Below, piece by piece: positions 18,754-26,558 of a stretch of 64,000 bases of DNA; within the stretch, counting starts at the first letter, position 1; the number at the start of each line of letters is the position of its first letter. A program made the position numbers and the translations under genes. The notes under the pieces were generated by a model. It had not been told where the DNA came from. It worked only from the letters and a program-made list of their open reading frames with translations, and searched no databases. The DNA lies in assembly GCF_014201465.1 (NCBI RefSeq), contig NZ_JACHEP010000004.1:62001-126000 (forward strand), given 5' to 3'. The DNA is from Anoxybacteroides tepidamans (lineage in GTDB: Bacteria; Bacillota; Bacilli; Bacillales; Anoxybacillaceae).

Positions 18754-19623
18754 ATGGATATTAGCGTTATTATCGTTAATTATAATACACCGAAACTAAC
18801 AGTTGGGGCGATTGAGTCTATCTTAAAATCTAAGACAAAGTATAGTTATGAAATTATTGTTGTAGATAACCATTCTTCGGATAATTCCGTCCATATCATC
18901 AAGGGAAAGTTCCCGAATGTGGCGGTGATTGAAAATAAACAAAATGTAGGATTTTCAAAGGCAAATAATCAAGCAATAAAATTGTCGAAAGGACGCTATA
19001 TTTTGTTGTTAAATTCTGATACAATTGTAAAAGAAGATACCATTGAGAAAATGATAGAATTTATGGATAAAAATAAGAAGGTTGGAGCGAGCGGATGCGA
19101 GGTTGTTTTGCCGAATGGAGAATTAGACCGGGCTTGTCATCGGGGATTTCCAACTCCGGAGGCTTCTTTTTACTACTTAGTGGGATTGGCGAGACTTTTC
19201 CCAAAAAGTCCGCGATTTAATCAATATCATCTCGGCTATATGAATTTGAACGAACCGCATCCAATCGATTGTTTGGTAGGGGCATTTATGATCGTGCGCA
19301 GAGAAGTGATTAAGCAAGTCGGGTTATTAGATGAACAGTTTTTTATGTACGGTGAAGATATCGATTGGTGCTATCGAATCAAACAGGCGGGTTGGGAGAT
19401 TTATTATTGCCCATTTACAAGCATCATCCATTACAAAGGGGCAAGCAGTAAAAAGAAACCTTTTAAAATTGTTTATGAATTTCATCGGGCTATGTTTTTA
19501 TTCCATAAGAAGCATTATGCTAGAAAATATCCATTTATAGTGAATTATTTCGTTTATATGGGCATAGCAGCCAAGTTCATACTTTCTGCAATAATTAACA
19601 CTTTTCGGAAAATAGGTGGTTAA
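18754..19623 (+). CDS. GT2 glycosyltransferase, rhamnosyltransferase-like (WbbL type)
   Basis: 289 residues. Core motifs are ISVIIVNYNTP, VVDNHSSDNS, NKQNVGFSKANNQ and LLNSDTIV (DxD-like), then GASGCEVVLPNGELD and FMYGEDIDWCYRIK with the catalytic base. This order is typical of WbbL-type enzymes that add the first rhamnose to a primed lipid carrier. Lying next to the priming transferase gene, it is the best candidate in the cluster for the first rhamnose transfer. The C-terminal 40 residues are hydrophobic. Confidence 0.85.
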   Translation: MDISVIIVNYNTPKLTVGAIESILKSKTKYSYEIIVVDNHSSDNSVHIIKGKFPNVAVIENKQNVGFSKANNQAIKLSKGRYILLLNSDTIVKEDTIEKMIEFMDKNKKVGASGCEVVLPNGELDRACHRGFPTPEASFYYLVGLARLFPKSPRFNQYHLGYMNLNEPHPIDCLVGAFMIVRREVIKQVGLLDEQFFMYGEDIDWCYRIKQAGWEIYYCPFTSIIHYKGASSKKKPFKIVYEFHRAMFLFHKKHYARKYPFIVNYFVYMGIAAKFILSAIINTFRKIGG

Positions 19624-19624
19624 G

Positions 19625-21031
19625 GTGATTAGAGGGAGAGAGCGGTTTTTAACGAAGCTTTATGCTTTTGTCGATTTTGCAATGATGCAAGGCGCTTTTT
19701 TCTTAGCTTGGGTGCTGAAGTTTAAAGTATTTCACGACGGTGTTGGCGGTCATTTGCCATTGGAAGATTATTGGTTTTGGAGCTTCGTTTATGGCGCTAT
19801 TGCTATTGTAATAGGATATTTAGTAGAATTGTACGCGCCTAAACGGAAAGAGAAGTTTTCTAATGAGTTAGCGAAGGTATTGCAAGTACATACGTTGAGC
19901 ATGTTTATTTTATTAAGCGTGCTCTTTACTTTTAAAACTGTTGATGTGTCGCGGTCGTTTCTATTGCTATATTTTGCATGGAATTTGACGTTAGTTTCGA
20001 TCTATCGTTACGTTGTAAAACAAAGTCTCCGCAAGTTAAGAAAAAAGGGGTATAACAAACAGTTTGTTTTAATTATTGGTGCAGGATCGATTGGCAGAAA
20101 GTATTTTGAAAATCTTCAAATGCATCCGGAATACGGGTTGGAGGTCGTTGGGTTTTTAGATGACTTTCGCACTAAGCATGCACCGGAGTTTGCTCATTAT
20201 AAACCGATTATTGGACAAACTGCTGATCTTGAGCATGTATTGAGCCACCAGTTAATTGACGAAGTAATTGTTGCACTTCCTCTGCAAGCATATCCGAAAT
20301 ATCGAGAAATTATTGCAGTGTGTGAAAAAATGGGAGTTCGAGTTTCGATTATTCCTGATTTTTATGATATGCTTCCAGCTGTTCCTCATTTCGAGATTTT
20401 CGGGGATTTACCGATCATTAATGTAAGGGACGTACCGTTGGATGAGTTAAGAAATCGCATATTGAAGCGTTCGTTTGATGTTGTGTTTTCACTTGTTGCT
20501 ATTATTGTCACATCTCCAATTATGTTATTGATCGCGATTGGAATCAAACTGACTTCGCCAGGGCCGATTATCTTTAAGCAAGAGCGGGTTGGACTGAACC
20601 GAAGAACGTTTTATATGTACAAATTCCGCTCGATGAAGCATTTGCCTCAGTCTGTTTCTGATACACAGTGGACAGTGGAAAATGACCCGCGGAGGACAAA
20701 GTTTGGAGCATTTTTGCGGAAAACAAGTTTGGATGAACTGCCGCAATTCTTTAATGTATTAAAAGGTGATATGAGCGTCGTTGGTCCAAGACCTGAACGT
20801 CCTTATTTCGTTGAAAAGTTTAAAGAGGAAATTCCTAAATATATGATCAAGCACCATGTTCGTCCTGGCATCACCGGATGGGCGCAAGTATGTGGATTGC
20901 GTGGAGATACGTCCATTAAGGCTCGCATCGAGCATGACATCTTCTACATCGAAAACTGGAGCCTGTTGTTTGATATTAAAATTATTTTTAAAACGATTTC
21001 GAATGGATTAGTGAATAAGAATGCATATTAA
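19625..21031 (+). CDS. wsaP: Polyprenyl-phosphate sugar-1-phosphate transferase (WsaP-like)
   Basis: 468 residues of the WbaP/WsaP family that primes glycan synthesis by moving a sugar phosphate to undecaprenyl phosphate. Four or five N-terminal membrane helices are followed by a Rossmann-like domain ([17 protein letters not shown]), a helical hairpin ([19 protein letters not shown]), then the catalytic part: [49 protein letters not shown] and [10 protein letters not shown]. In Geobacillus WsaP uses UDP-galactose; substrate here is inferred. GTG 19625 is preferred to GTG 19616 for its spacing from AGGTGG. It closes the glycan cluster, as in the published slg order. Confidence 0.88.
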   Translation: MIRGRERFLTKLYAFVDFAMMQGAFFLAWVLKFKVFHDGVGGHLPLEDYWFWSFVYGAIAIVIGYLVELYAPKRKEKFSNELAKVLQVHTLSMFILLSVLFTFKTVDVSRSFLLLYFAWNLTLVSIYRYVVKQSLRKLRKKGYNKQFVLIIGAGSIGRKYFENLQMHPEYGLEVVGFLDDFRTKHAPEFAHYKPIIGQTADLEHVLSHQLIDEVIVALPLQAYPKYREIIAVCEKMGVRVSIIPDFYDMLPAVPHFEIFGDLPIINVRDVPLDELRNRILKRSFDVVFSLVAIIVTSPIMLLIAIGIKLTSPGPIIFKQERVGLNRRTFYMYKFRSMKHLPQSVSDTQWTVENDPRRTKFGAFLRKTSLDELPQFFNVLKGDMSVVGPRPERPYFVEKFKEEIPKYMIKHHVRPGITGWAQVCGLRGDTSIKARIEHDIFYIENWSLLFDIKIIFKTISNGLVNKNAY

Positions 21032-21040
21032 GGCTCACTC

Positions 21041-21105
21041 CACTGTCACGCCCCGAAGATTGATAAGAACAGAGAGTCATTAAGTGGCTCTCTGTTTCTT
21101 TTTCT
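21041..21105 (+). repeat. Repeated terminator unit, copy 1
   Basis: ACAGAGAG (21069-21076) pairs with CTCTCTGT (21088-21095), followed by a T-rich run: the terminator of the glycan cluster. The block including the upstream CTGTCACGCCCCGAAGATTG recurs almost unchanged at 24788-24857 behind the nuclease gene, so it is a mobile or copied terminator, not a unique one. Confidence 0.75.
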
Positions 21106-21155
21106 GCATTTTTGTTGATGTGCTGTGGCATTTTTTGTGGCAGCTGTTGTTGAAA

Positions 21156-21184
21156 TTGCGAGAGTGATAGAAAAATGTTACTAT
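21156..21184 (+). promoter_or_regulatory. Promoter of the small toxin gene
   Basis: TTGCGA (21156-21161), 17 bp, TACTAT (21179-21184). It predicts a leader of about 60 nt before the toxin ATG. In that leader, bases 21221-21229 pair with 21237-21245 (nine pairs, one G-U), hiding the GGAGG ribosome site. This is the classic layout of type I toxin mRNAs. Confidence 0.6.
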
Positions 21185-21249
21185 CTCCGTAGCAACTACA
21201 TAAGCAGGGTGGGCGGTTGACCACTTCCCCGATGGAGGGAGGTGGGAAT

Positions 21250-21357
21250 ATGACGACGTATGAAGCATTGAGTCTTATTGCGCAATTCAGCTTAGTGTTC
21301 ATCGGAATGCTAACATTGACTGTCACCATCGTCGTCTATATAAACAAAAAGAAATAA
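21250..21357 (+). CDS. Holin-like small membrane toxin of a type I toxin-antitoxin pair
   Basis: The gene encodes 35 residues, starting MTTYEALSLIAQF and ending in YINKKK, with one hydrophobic helix in the middle. This is the pattern of the putative holin-like toxin family common in Bacillaceae. GGAGGGAGGT sits just upstream of the ATG but is sequestered by the leader hairpin. The stop codon lies inside a 16-bp inverted repeat, and a minus-strand promoter 150 bp downstream would make an antisense RNA over the 3' end. These features support a type I system of the txpA/RatA kind. Toxicity is inferred. Confidence 0.8.
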   Translation: MTTYEALSLIAQFSLVFIGMLTLTVTIVVYINKKK

Positions 21358-21400
21358 CCGTCCCCCCTCGACCAAAGGTGTGAAACGGTTATTTCTTTTT
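21346..21400. terminator. Bidirectional terminator across the toxin stop codon
   Basis: A perfect 16-bp inverted repeat, 21346-21361 with 21385-21400, has A5 on the left and T5 on the right, so it can end transcription on both strands: toxin mRNA on plus and antisense RNA on minus. The 23-nt loop is CCCCCCTCGACC-rich. An identical-architecture copy is at 29109-29162. Confidence 0.8.
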
Positions 21401-21452
21401 ATCTGTTACGCATCTAAAGGTCAGCCGCTCTTCTTGCGGCATGTAGTTGCCT

Positions 21453-21485
21453 GCTGAGTGTTCACCGCACTCAGCTTTTTTTATT
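21453..21485 (+). terminator. Second plus-strand terminator of the toxin unit
   Basis: GCTGAGTG (21453-21460) pairs with CACTCAGC (21468-21475) and is followed by T7. A GCCGC/GCGGC hairpin lies just upstream (21424-21440). It would end toxin mRNA that reads through the first terminator and would form the 5' hairpin of the antisense RNA. Confidence 0.65.
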
Positions 21486-21559
21486 TTATGAAATATCTGC
21501 TTATATTATACAAATGATATAGCTGGTTTGACAAGTGGGATGAGTGTCACCCGTTGGTA

Positions 21560-21572
21560 GCGTGCCTGTCAC
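21560..21572 (+). repeat. 13-mer GCGTGCCTGTCAC, copy 1 of 3
   Basis: The same 13 bases occur at 21560-21572, 24782-24794 and 29051-29063, always in non-coding accessory DNA and next to CCC-rich sequence. The first copy is 114 bp upstream of the RAYT gene. Such dispersed short repeats are the expected substrates of RAYT enzymes, so this may be its REP-like partner. Confidence 0.5.
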
Positions 21573-21685
21573 CCGTCGAGAGAGTAGTTTTGCGTGCAGA
21601 GTATCAAAAAATTTTTCTTTCGATGCAGGATTTTGCCCGTTTTTGTCGAAAGGATACGCAAGAAAGTTGATGTGAGGTGAAAAAT

Positions 21686-22258
21686 GTGGGTCGGGCGAGG
21701 CGGATTTGGGTGCCGCATTTGTTTTACCACATTGTGTGCCGTGGAAACCGGCGTGATCCGTTGTTTAAAGAAGCAAATGATTTCCGCGCGTTTTTGTATA
21801 TCCTCGAACAGCTTCATGAAAAAATTCCGTTTGAACTCGCTTCGTATTGCCTCATGACGAATCATTTCCATTTGCAGCTCCGTTCGCAACAGGAATCCAT
21901 TTCGAAAGTGATGGCATTTATTAATAAACGATACGCCAATTATTATAATACACGTTACGGGTTAACCGGTCATGTGTTTGAAAAGCGCTACTTCAGTAAA
22001 ATCATTGACGATGACGCAGGGATGTTAGAGGTCAGTCGCTATATTCATCTCAACCCTGTCGAGGCACGTATGGTACATCTCCCCGAACATTATCGCTGGA
22101 GCAGTTTCCATTTTTATCACCAATCTCCCGCATTGCCTTCATTTATGAACATCGATGTACTCCTTCGTTATTTTTCTGGAACGATGGTTGAGAAAAAGAA
22201 AAAATATGTGCAGTTTGTGAAAGAGGATGTTGTACCGAACTGCGTCAAGGAGGAATAA
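21686..22258 (+). CDS. REP-associated tyrosine transposase (RAYT, Y1/HUH family)
   Basis: 190 residues from GTG 21686, which has GAGGTG at six bases; an upstream GTG 21677 overlaps that site and is less likely. The HUH motif reads CLMTNHFHLQL (two His around Phe), and the helix NKRYANYYNTRYG carries the candidate catalytic Tyr. VSRYIHLNPVEARMV is the usual C-terminal family motif. RAYTs are single-copy domesticated IS200-like nucleases that move short palindromes. The gene ends one base before the yifB start, so the two are co-transcribed, an unusual pairing. Its leader is partly duplicated at 29300-29420 without the gene. Confidence 0.85.
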   Translation: MGRARRIWVPHLFYHIVCRGNRRDPLFKEANDFRAFLYILEQLHEKIPFELASYCLMTNHFHLQLRSQQESISKVMAFINKRYANYYNTRYGLTGHVFEKRYFSKIIDDDAGMLEVSRYIHLNPVEARMVHLPEHYRWSSFHFYHQSPALPSFMNIDVLLRYFSGTMVEKKKKYVQFVKEDVVPNCVKEE

Positions 22259-22259
22259 A

Positions 22260-23780
22260 ATGAAAGTTTGTAGCATCGGTTTGCGTGGGATGGAAGGGTA
22301 TCGTGTGCAAGTGGAAGTGAGAGAACTACCGGGAATGCCTTCCGTTGTGATTGTTGGATTGCCCGATACATCGGTGAAAGAAGCAAAGGAGCGAGTCGTT
22401 GCGGCATTGCATGCATTTGGGTGCGATGTGATGAAGCAAAAACTTGTCATCCATTTGTCGCCGCCAGAGCGAAAAAAACAAAGCCCGATGTTTGACTTAG
22501 CAATGGCGATTGGCATTTTAAAAGTAAAAGGAAAGCTCGAACAGCCAGTTCCGCCACATATTGCGTTTCTAGGCTCATTGTCATTAGATGGAGCCATTCA
22601 GTCTGTCGATGGGATGTTACCAGCCATTTTAGCGGCAAAAAAGCTTGGGTTTGAGCAAGTATATGCGCCATACGATCCTACCCTACCCCTTCATCACTTG
22701 CAACATGTCAATTGTGTGTTCGTTCAAACGTTAGATGAAGTTGTACAATGCTTAAAAGGGCAACAAACGATTTCTCCAACTTTTCATCTTCCTTCAGTCG
22801 CTGATGTTCCACAAAACAATCACCGCGATTTTCAACATATCATTGGGCATGAACATGCAAAGTATGCGCTTGAAGTTGCCGCAGCAGGGGAACATAACGT
22901 GTTAATGATCGGACCGCCAGGATGTGGGAAAAGTTTGTTAGCTGAGACGTTTCCGACGATTTTGCCGCGCCTTTCCCATGAAGCGCAGTTGGAAGTGCTT
23001 AGTTTATACCAACTAGCAGGAGAACCGAAAAACGATTCCTCCCCACCGTTTCGTCATCCGCATCACTCTGCATCATCGGTTGCGTTGATTGGGGGAGGAA
23101 CACATCCGAAGCCGGGAGAAGTTTCTCTTGCTCATCGCGGGGTGTTATTTCTTGATGAAATGGCGGAATTTACGAAAAAGACGTTGGACATGCTTCGCCA
23201 GCCGTTAGAAACGGGCAAAGTAACGATTAGCCGCGTTTCGTCGACGGTGACGTATCCAGCACATTTTATTTTGATCGGGGCGATGAATCCATGCCCATGC
23301 GGATATTTCGGTTCAAAAAAGCGATATTGTCTATGCAGCCCGAAACAAATCCGAGCATATCGCCAGCGCATCTCAGGGCCGATTTACGACCGCATCGATA
23401 TATTGTTATCGTTAGAAGCAGTGGATTTGACTCAAAAATCAAAACAAGTAGACTGTTCGGAAACGATTCGCAGTCGGGTGGAGGCCGCGCGTTTAAGACA
23501 ATACGAACGATATGGGGAAGAAGTAACGAACGGACGTGTGCCGATTGACGTACTGCTTGCGAAAAGTCCGCTAACGAAAGGTCAACAGCAACTGTTTCAA
23601 CATTGGGCGGCTACGAATGACTGGAGCAACCGCGTGCAAACAAAAATCATTCGTCTCGCTCGCACTATTACCGACTTAACAGGAGCCGATGACATCACCG
23701 ATGAATCGTTATGGAAGGCGATGGCGTTTCGGAGAATAAAAGAAGGACGTCAAGAAAGGAATATGAAGGGAGGGTGTTGA
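22260..23780 (+). CDS. yifB: YifB/ComM-family Mg-chelatase-like AAA+ ATPase
   Basis: 506 residues from ATG 22260 with AAGGAGG before it. It begins with the Lon-substrate-like fold (GLRGMEGYRVQVEVR, VGLPDTSVKEAKERV), followed by AAA+ Walker A GPPGCGKSLLAETF, Walker B VLFLDEMAEF, MNPCPCGYFG with its Cys pair, and a C-terminal helical domain (RTITDLTGADDITDESLW). ComM is a hexameric helicase promoting branch migration in natural transformation. Length is normal and the gene looks intact. It stands in an accessory zone behind a RAYT gene, so it may have been displaced together with it. Confidence 0.92.
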   Translation: MKVCSIGLRGMEGYRVQVEVRELPGMPSVVIVGLPDTSVKEAKERVVAALHAFGCDVMKQKLVIHLSPPERKKQSPMFDLAMAIGILKVKGKLEQPVPPHIAFLGSLSLDGAIQSVDGMLPAILAAKKLGFEQVYAPYDPTLPLHHLQHVNCVFVQTLDEVVQCLKGQQTISPTFHLPSVADVPQNNHRDFQHIIGHEHAKYALEVAAAGEHNVLMIGPPGCGKSLLAETFPTILPRLSHEAQLEVLSLYQLAGEPKNDSSPPFRHPHHSASSVALIGGGTHPKPGEVSLAHRGVLFLDEMAEFTKKTLDMLRQPLETGKVTISRVSSTVTYPAHFILIGAMNPCPCGYFGSKKRYCLCSPKQIRAYRQRISGPIYDRIDILLSLEAVDLTQKSKQVDCSETIRSRVEAARLRQYERYGEEVTNGRVPIDVLLAKSPLTKGQQQLFQHWAATNDWSNRVQTKIIRLARTITDLTGADDITDESLWKAMAFRRIKEGRQERNMKGGC

Positions 23781-23874
23781 TTGCAATTTTGAGCGGAGAT
23801 AGGGAGAGTGATTGGCTGCCTATGTTTATTTCATGAAAAATTTGTAGTAAAATAAAGGGAAAGGAAGTGTAATG

Positions 23875-24777
23875 ATGAGTGAGCAAACGGATATTGCATA
23901 TAATAACTATGATATCATATTCCGTAACATGACTGCTCAATTTAAAGAAAAGGTTCTGGATTTCTATGGGATTCGTACTGCTCCGATTGTTCGGGTAGAA
24001 GCAACGGATTTGCCGACTATTGCGGTTAATGATCGAAGAATGGACTTTCTATTTTTGCTTGCAGATGATACGTATTTGCATCTTGAGTTTCAAACGACGT
24101 TTGATGAGAAAGATTTGGATCGATTTCTTCAATATGATGTGAGTGCGTATGAAAGGTATAAAAAGCCTATTAAGACAGTAGTCATTTATGGAGCCGATGT
24201 GGAAAAAGTGTTAGAACAAAAAAGCTACGGTTCTGTTCAATATGAGGCACAAGCGGTGTTGATGAAAAAATATAATGGTGATGCCATTATTCAAAATTTG
24301 TGGACGAAAGTCGAAAATGGGGAAGAGCTTACGGATCTAGATGAGCTGCATCTCATTTTCCTCCCATTAATGCGAAGTTCCCTCAATCGTTCCGAACGAG
24401 CGATTGAAACAGTAGAAATTGCGAAACGGATCAAAAATGAGGAAAAACAAGTACGTTTATTGGCAACGATTATTGCGGTTTCCGACAAGTTTATTGATAA
24501 GGAGTATGTAGAAAAACTAATGGAGGTGTTAAGTATGGCGAGAGTGATCCGAATGGCGGAAGAAAGAGCAAGAATCAATGAAAGCCAGCAGGCAATAAAA
24601 AAATATTTAAGCGCAAGATTAGGTTTGGAAAGTAAACCGATGCAAAACAAAGTAGACCTTATTACTGATTTGTATTTGTTGCATCACTTATTAGATGATT
24701 TGTATCGAGCGGAGAAGAAAGAAGAAATGGATTATTTAATTGATGTCGTATTAGAAAAACAAAAGAATATGGGGTAG
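23875..24777 (+). CDS. Rpn-family recombination-promoting nuclease / PD-(D/E)XK protein
   Basis: 300 residues. The N-terminal half has a PD-(D/E)XK-like core: RMDFLFLLADDTYLHLEFQT gives the D and the E-x-Q, followed by RFLQYDVSAYERYKKPIKTVVIY. The C-terminal half is helical and charged, as in Rpn/YhgA-like proteins linked to transposition. ATG 23875 is chosen over 23872 because a decayed second copy at 29616 keeps only that start. Upstream DNA (TTGTAGTAAAATAAAG) is also shared by both copies. Function in the cell is unknown; Rpn relatives are DNA endonucleases. Confidence 0.75.
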   Translation: MSEQTDIAYNNYDIIFRNMTAQFKEKVLDFYGIRTAPIVRVEATDLPTIAVNDRRMDFLFLLADDTYLHLEFQTTFDEKDLDRFLQYDVSAYERYKKPIKTVVIYGADVEKVLEQKSYGSVQYEAQAVLMKKYNGDAIIQNLWTKVENGEELTDLDELHLIFLPLMRSSLNRSERAIETVEIAKRIKNEEKQVRLLATIIAVSDKFIDKEYVEKLMEVLSMARVIRMAEERARINESQQAIKKYLSARLGLESKPMQNKVDLITDLYLLHHLLDDLYRAEKKEEMDYLIDVVLEKQKNMG

Positions 24778-24787
24778 GGTAGCGTGC

Positions 24788-24857
24788 CTGTCACGCCCCG
24801 AAGATTGTCGAAGATTGATAGAAACAGAGAGTCGTTGAGTGGCTCTCTGTTTCTTTT
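24788..24857 (+). repeat. Repeated terminator unit, copy 2
   Basis: ACAGAGAG (24824-24831) and CTCTCTGT (24843-24850) with a T-run match the terminator at 21041-21105. The CTGTCACGCCCCGAAGATTG segment is shared, but here CGAAGATTG is duplicated in tandem. The exact 13-mer GCGTGCCTGTCAC overlaps its left edge. Confidence 0.75.
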
Positions 24858-25048
24858 TTTTCGCATCAACCAGCATTTGAAACATATATTATAACTTTGA
24901 ACGAACGACTCGATTCCATTTTGGAGCTGGGGCGACTTTTATTTTTAGGAATGTGTATAAGCTGCTTCATTCGCTATTGTTAGAGGCGTTCGAGTGGGTT
25001 TAAACGAGAATTGGACTAGGCAAGAATCAGTAAAGTGAATTTTCATGT
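24858..25048. other. Non-coding stretch without recognised features
   Basis: I see no intact gene, palindrome or known element here. Short open stretches exist in several frames but none has a start with a ribosome site or a recognisable motif. It may be decayed mobile DNA. Confidence 0.4.
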
Positions 25049-25054
25049 TATAAT
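25046..25054 (+). promoter_or_regulatory. Extended -10 promoter of vapBC
   Basis: TGTTATAAT gives a perfect TATAAT (25049-25054) with the TG of an extended -10. No -35 match is seen, which such promoters do not need. It is 64 bp upstream of the antitoxin start. Confidence 0.45.
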
Positions 25055-25117
25055 ATTACGGTTAAATGGTACAATATGTTTAAAGAGTCCTGTCTTAATT
25101 GAAAGGAGCGAAGAGGT

Positions 25118-25360
25118 ATGGATTTTGTGAGAGTAATAAAAAACAGCAATGATTTGGAAAAATTTATAGATATACCCGAAAAATTGAAAAATAGGAAAGT
25201 AGAAGTCATTATCCTTCCTTATACAGATGAAGAAGATGTAGAACAAGTAGAAAAAAAGAGCTTGAGGGGAGTGCTGTCAAAATATAAAAACGAGGCTTTG
25301 CGAGCTCAAGAAAGCGATGCTTGGTCTAAAGCCGTGGTGGATCAATATGAAAATCGTTGA
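25118..25360 (+). CDS. Antitoxin of a VapBC-type pair
   Basis: 80 residues, with GAAAGGAG before the ATG. The N-terminal part (FIDIPEKLKNRKVEVIILPY) has the beta-rich look of AbrB/DUF2281-type antitoxins, and the C-terminal part (KSLRGVLSKYKNEALRAQES) is a charged helix that would wrap the toxin. The 14-bp overlap with a PIN-domain gene is the main ground for the call. VapB-like antitoxins also repress their own promoter. Confidence 0.75.
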   Translation: MDFVRVIKNSNDLEKFIDIPEKLKNRKVEVIILPYTDEEDVEQVEKKSLRGVLSKYKNEALRAQESDAWSKAVVDQYENR

Positions 25361-25715
25361 TGCAAACATTATCCTAAGATATTTGCTTAATGATCATGAT
25401 GATTTGTCAGCGAAAGCCGCAACGATTATTGAAAATAACAAGGTGTTATTGCCGAATGAGGTAGTAGTTGAAGTCGTTTATGTTCTTGAAAAAGTGTACA
25501 GAGTAAAAAATGACGAGATATGCGATACTCTTTTAGAACTGTTTAAATACGATAATATCGATGTGCATGATATTGAAATATTAGAAGAAGCGCTCATTCT
25601 GTTTGGAAAAAGACGGCTGGACTTTGTCGATACCCTTTTATACGCCTATAATAAAGTGAAGGGATATCAGGTATATACTTTTGATAAGAAGCTAAACAAG
25701 GTACTTGAGGAATAG
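25347..25715 (+). CDS. PIN-domain toxin ribonuclease (VapC family)
   Basis: 122 residues from ATG 25347. The PIN acidic residues are visible: KIVDANIILRYLL (first D), LPNEVVVEVVYVLEK (E) and RRLDFVDTLLYAY (two D). VapC toxins cleave tRNA or rRNA; the target here is unknown. Its stop codon is followed directly by the 3' half of a decayed holin-like toxin, so the vapBC pair seems to have landed in, or recombined with, an older type I toxin locus. Confidence 0.82.
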   Translation: MKIVDANIILRYLLNDHDDLSAKAATIIENNKVLLPNEVVVEVVYVLEKVYRVKNDEICDTLLELFKYDNIDVHDIEILEEALILFGKRRLDFVDTLLYAYNKVKGYQVYTFDKKLNKVLEE

Positions 25716-25716
25716 G

Positions 25717-25777
25717 CATCATTGGAATGTGGGCATTAACTGTCACCATCGCCGTCTATATAAACAAAAAGAAGTAA
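25717..25777 (+). pseudogene. Truncated holin-like toxin, 3' half
   Basis: The reading IIGMWALTVTIAVYINKKK and stop matches the C-terminal half of the intact toxin at 21250-21357 with a few changes. The 5' half, start codon and leader are missing. The downstream inverted repeat is also degraded (AAGTAACCG versus CGGTTACGC). It begins one base after the vapC stop. Confidence 0.8.
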
Positions 25778-25893
25778 CCGCTCTCCCGCGACCAACGGAT
25801 TAAGACGGTTACGCATTGCGATCCGAAAAGTAGACAGTATAAATTCGGTTTTGCGAGGGAATCAGAGTGATAAAGCTCTGGGTTCCTTTCCTT

Positions 25894-25992
25894 TTCTCGT
25901 CTTTTCCTCAGTGTCTCAGAACCCCGAGAGCCTGTCAAGGAGAGCGCTTGACAGACCCTCGGAATTCTGAGAATGGATTGGTAAGACGAGAA
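25894..25992. repeat. Nested inverted repeat (99 bp)
   Basis: The outer arms TTCTCGTCTT (25894-25903) and AAGACGAGAA (25983-25992) pair perfectly. Inside lies a second hairpin: TCTCAGAA (25914-25921) with TTCTGAGA (25965-25972), CCGAG with CTCGG, and CTGTCAA (25932-25938) with TTGACAG (25948-25954). It is non-coding and adjoins the IS3 remnant, so it could be the end of a mobile element. Confidence 0.6.
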
Positions 25993-26021
25993 GGAGAAAA
26001 TATAGCTCCTTGTGCTCTTCT

Positions 26022-26114
26022 TTAGCTAACTTTTGCATATTGAACAGGTGTTTGATAATCGAGAACACCTTGTATACGTCGGTGGTTGTAATAGCGAATG
26101 TAATCATGAATGAG
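26022..26114 (-). pseudogene. IS3-family transposase, C-terminal remnant
   Basis: On the minus strand the peptide LIHDYIRYYNHRRIQGVLDY-QTPVQYAKVS ends in a stop. This is the well-known C-terminus of IS3-family OrfB (YI-x-YYN-x2-R-x-Q). Nothing upstream continues the gene, so only the last 30 codons remain. Confidence 0.7.
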
Positions 26115-26143
26115 TTATGTTGATTTTTCGTATTCTGTAAACA

Positions 26144-26185
26144 TCCATGAGAAAAATTTTCTCTCCACCCATGCATGAAAATCAG
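26144..26185. repeat. Short structured repeat, copy 1 (CCATG-hairpin-ATGAAAAT)
   Basis: CCATGAG plus a short palindrome (GAGAAA with TTTCTC), then TCCACCCA and ATGAAAAT. It aligns with 29527-29565, where the hairpin arms are GAGCAA/TTGCTC instead, so the arms differ but pairing is kept. Function unknown. Confidence 0.5.
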
Positions 26186-26199
26186 TCACTCCTTCCCAT

Positions 26200-26482
26200 A
26201 ATGACACACATAAAGAATCCACACGATTATTTGTATCCGAGCGTTCCCCGTTTTTATCCGAAAGAGGAATCCAAGAGATGTTGGCTAAATACGCTCGGCT
26301 GACTAATATGGAGAACATTACCTCGCATCGCTTTTGTCATAGTTTTTGCAAAAACTTAGTCAATGCTGGAACGCGCATTGAAATGATTAGACGACTTGCT
26401 CGGCATGGAAGCATTCAAACCACGGCTACTTAATGTAGACGCATCCAAAGAAGAACAGATGGAAGTATTAAGGAAAATGTAA
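26200..26482 (+). pseudogene. Tyrosine recombinase/integrase, C-terminal remnant
   Basis: The frame reads RLFVSERSPFLSERGIQEML, then NITSHRFCHSFCKNLVNAG (the H-x-x-R box, here HRFCHSF) and RRLARHGSIQTTAT, the region just before the catalytic Tyr of XerC/D-type enzymes. It then meets TAA, while the +1 frame continues as NVDASKEEQMEVLRKM and stop. One base seems to have been lost inside the Tyr codon. The N-terminal half is absent, and the conserved Arg box partner is altered. Confidence 0.8.
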
Positions 26483-26558
26483 TTTATAAATTATTTGTGT
26501 TTCAGTAGCATAAATGCTATCATGTGTGTAATAATAATTTAGTAAAGGGTAGAGGATA

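Larger units (their letters stand above)
21346..21498 (-). ncRNA. Antisense RNA antitoxin, predicted
   Basis: On the minus strand TTGTCA (21529-21534) and TATAAT (21505-21510) lie 18 bp apart and point at the toxin gene. A transcript starting near 21498 would run through two hairpins and end at the 16-bp terminator that covers the toxin stop codon, giving about 150 nt with roughly 12 nt of overlap into the coding region. The same promoter layout is kept in the second copy at 29266-29295, which argues for function. Not shown experimentally. Confidence 0.6.

Noticed and set aside
23291-23548. Second open frame within yifB
   Set aside because: It overlaps the conserved AAA+ domain completely and has no support as a gene.
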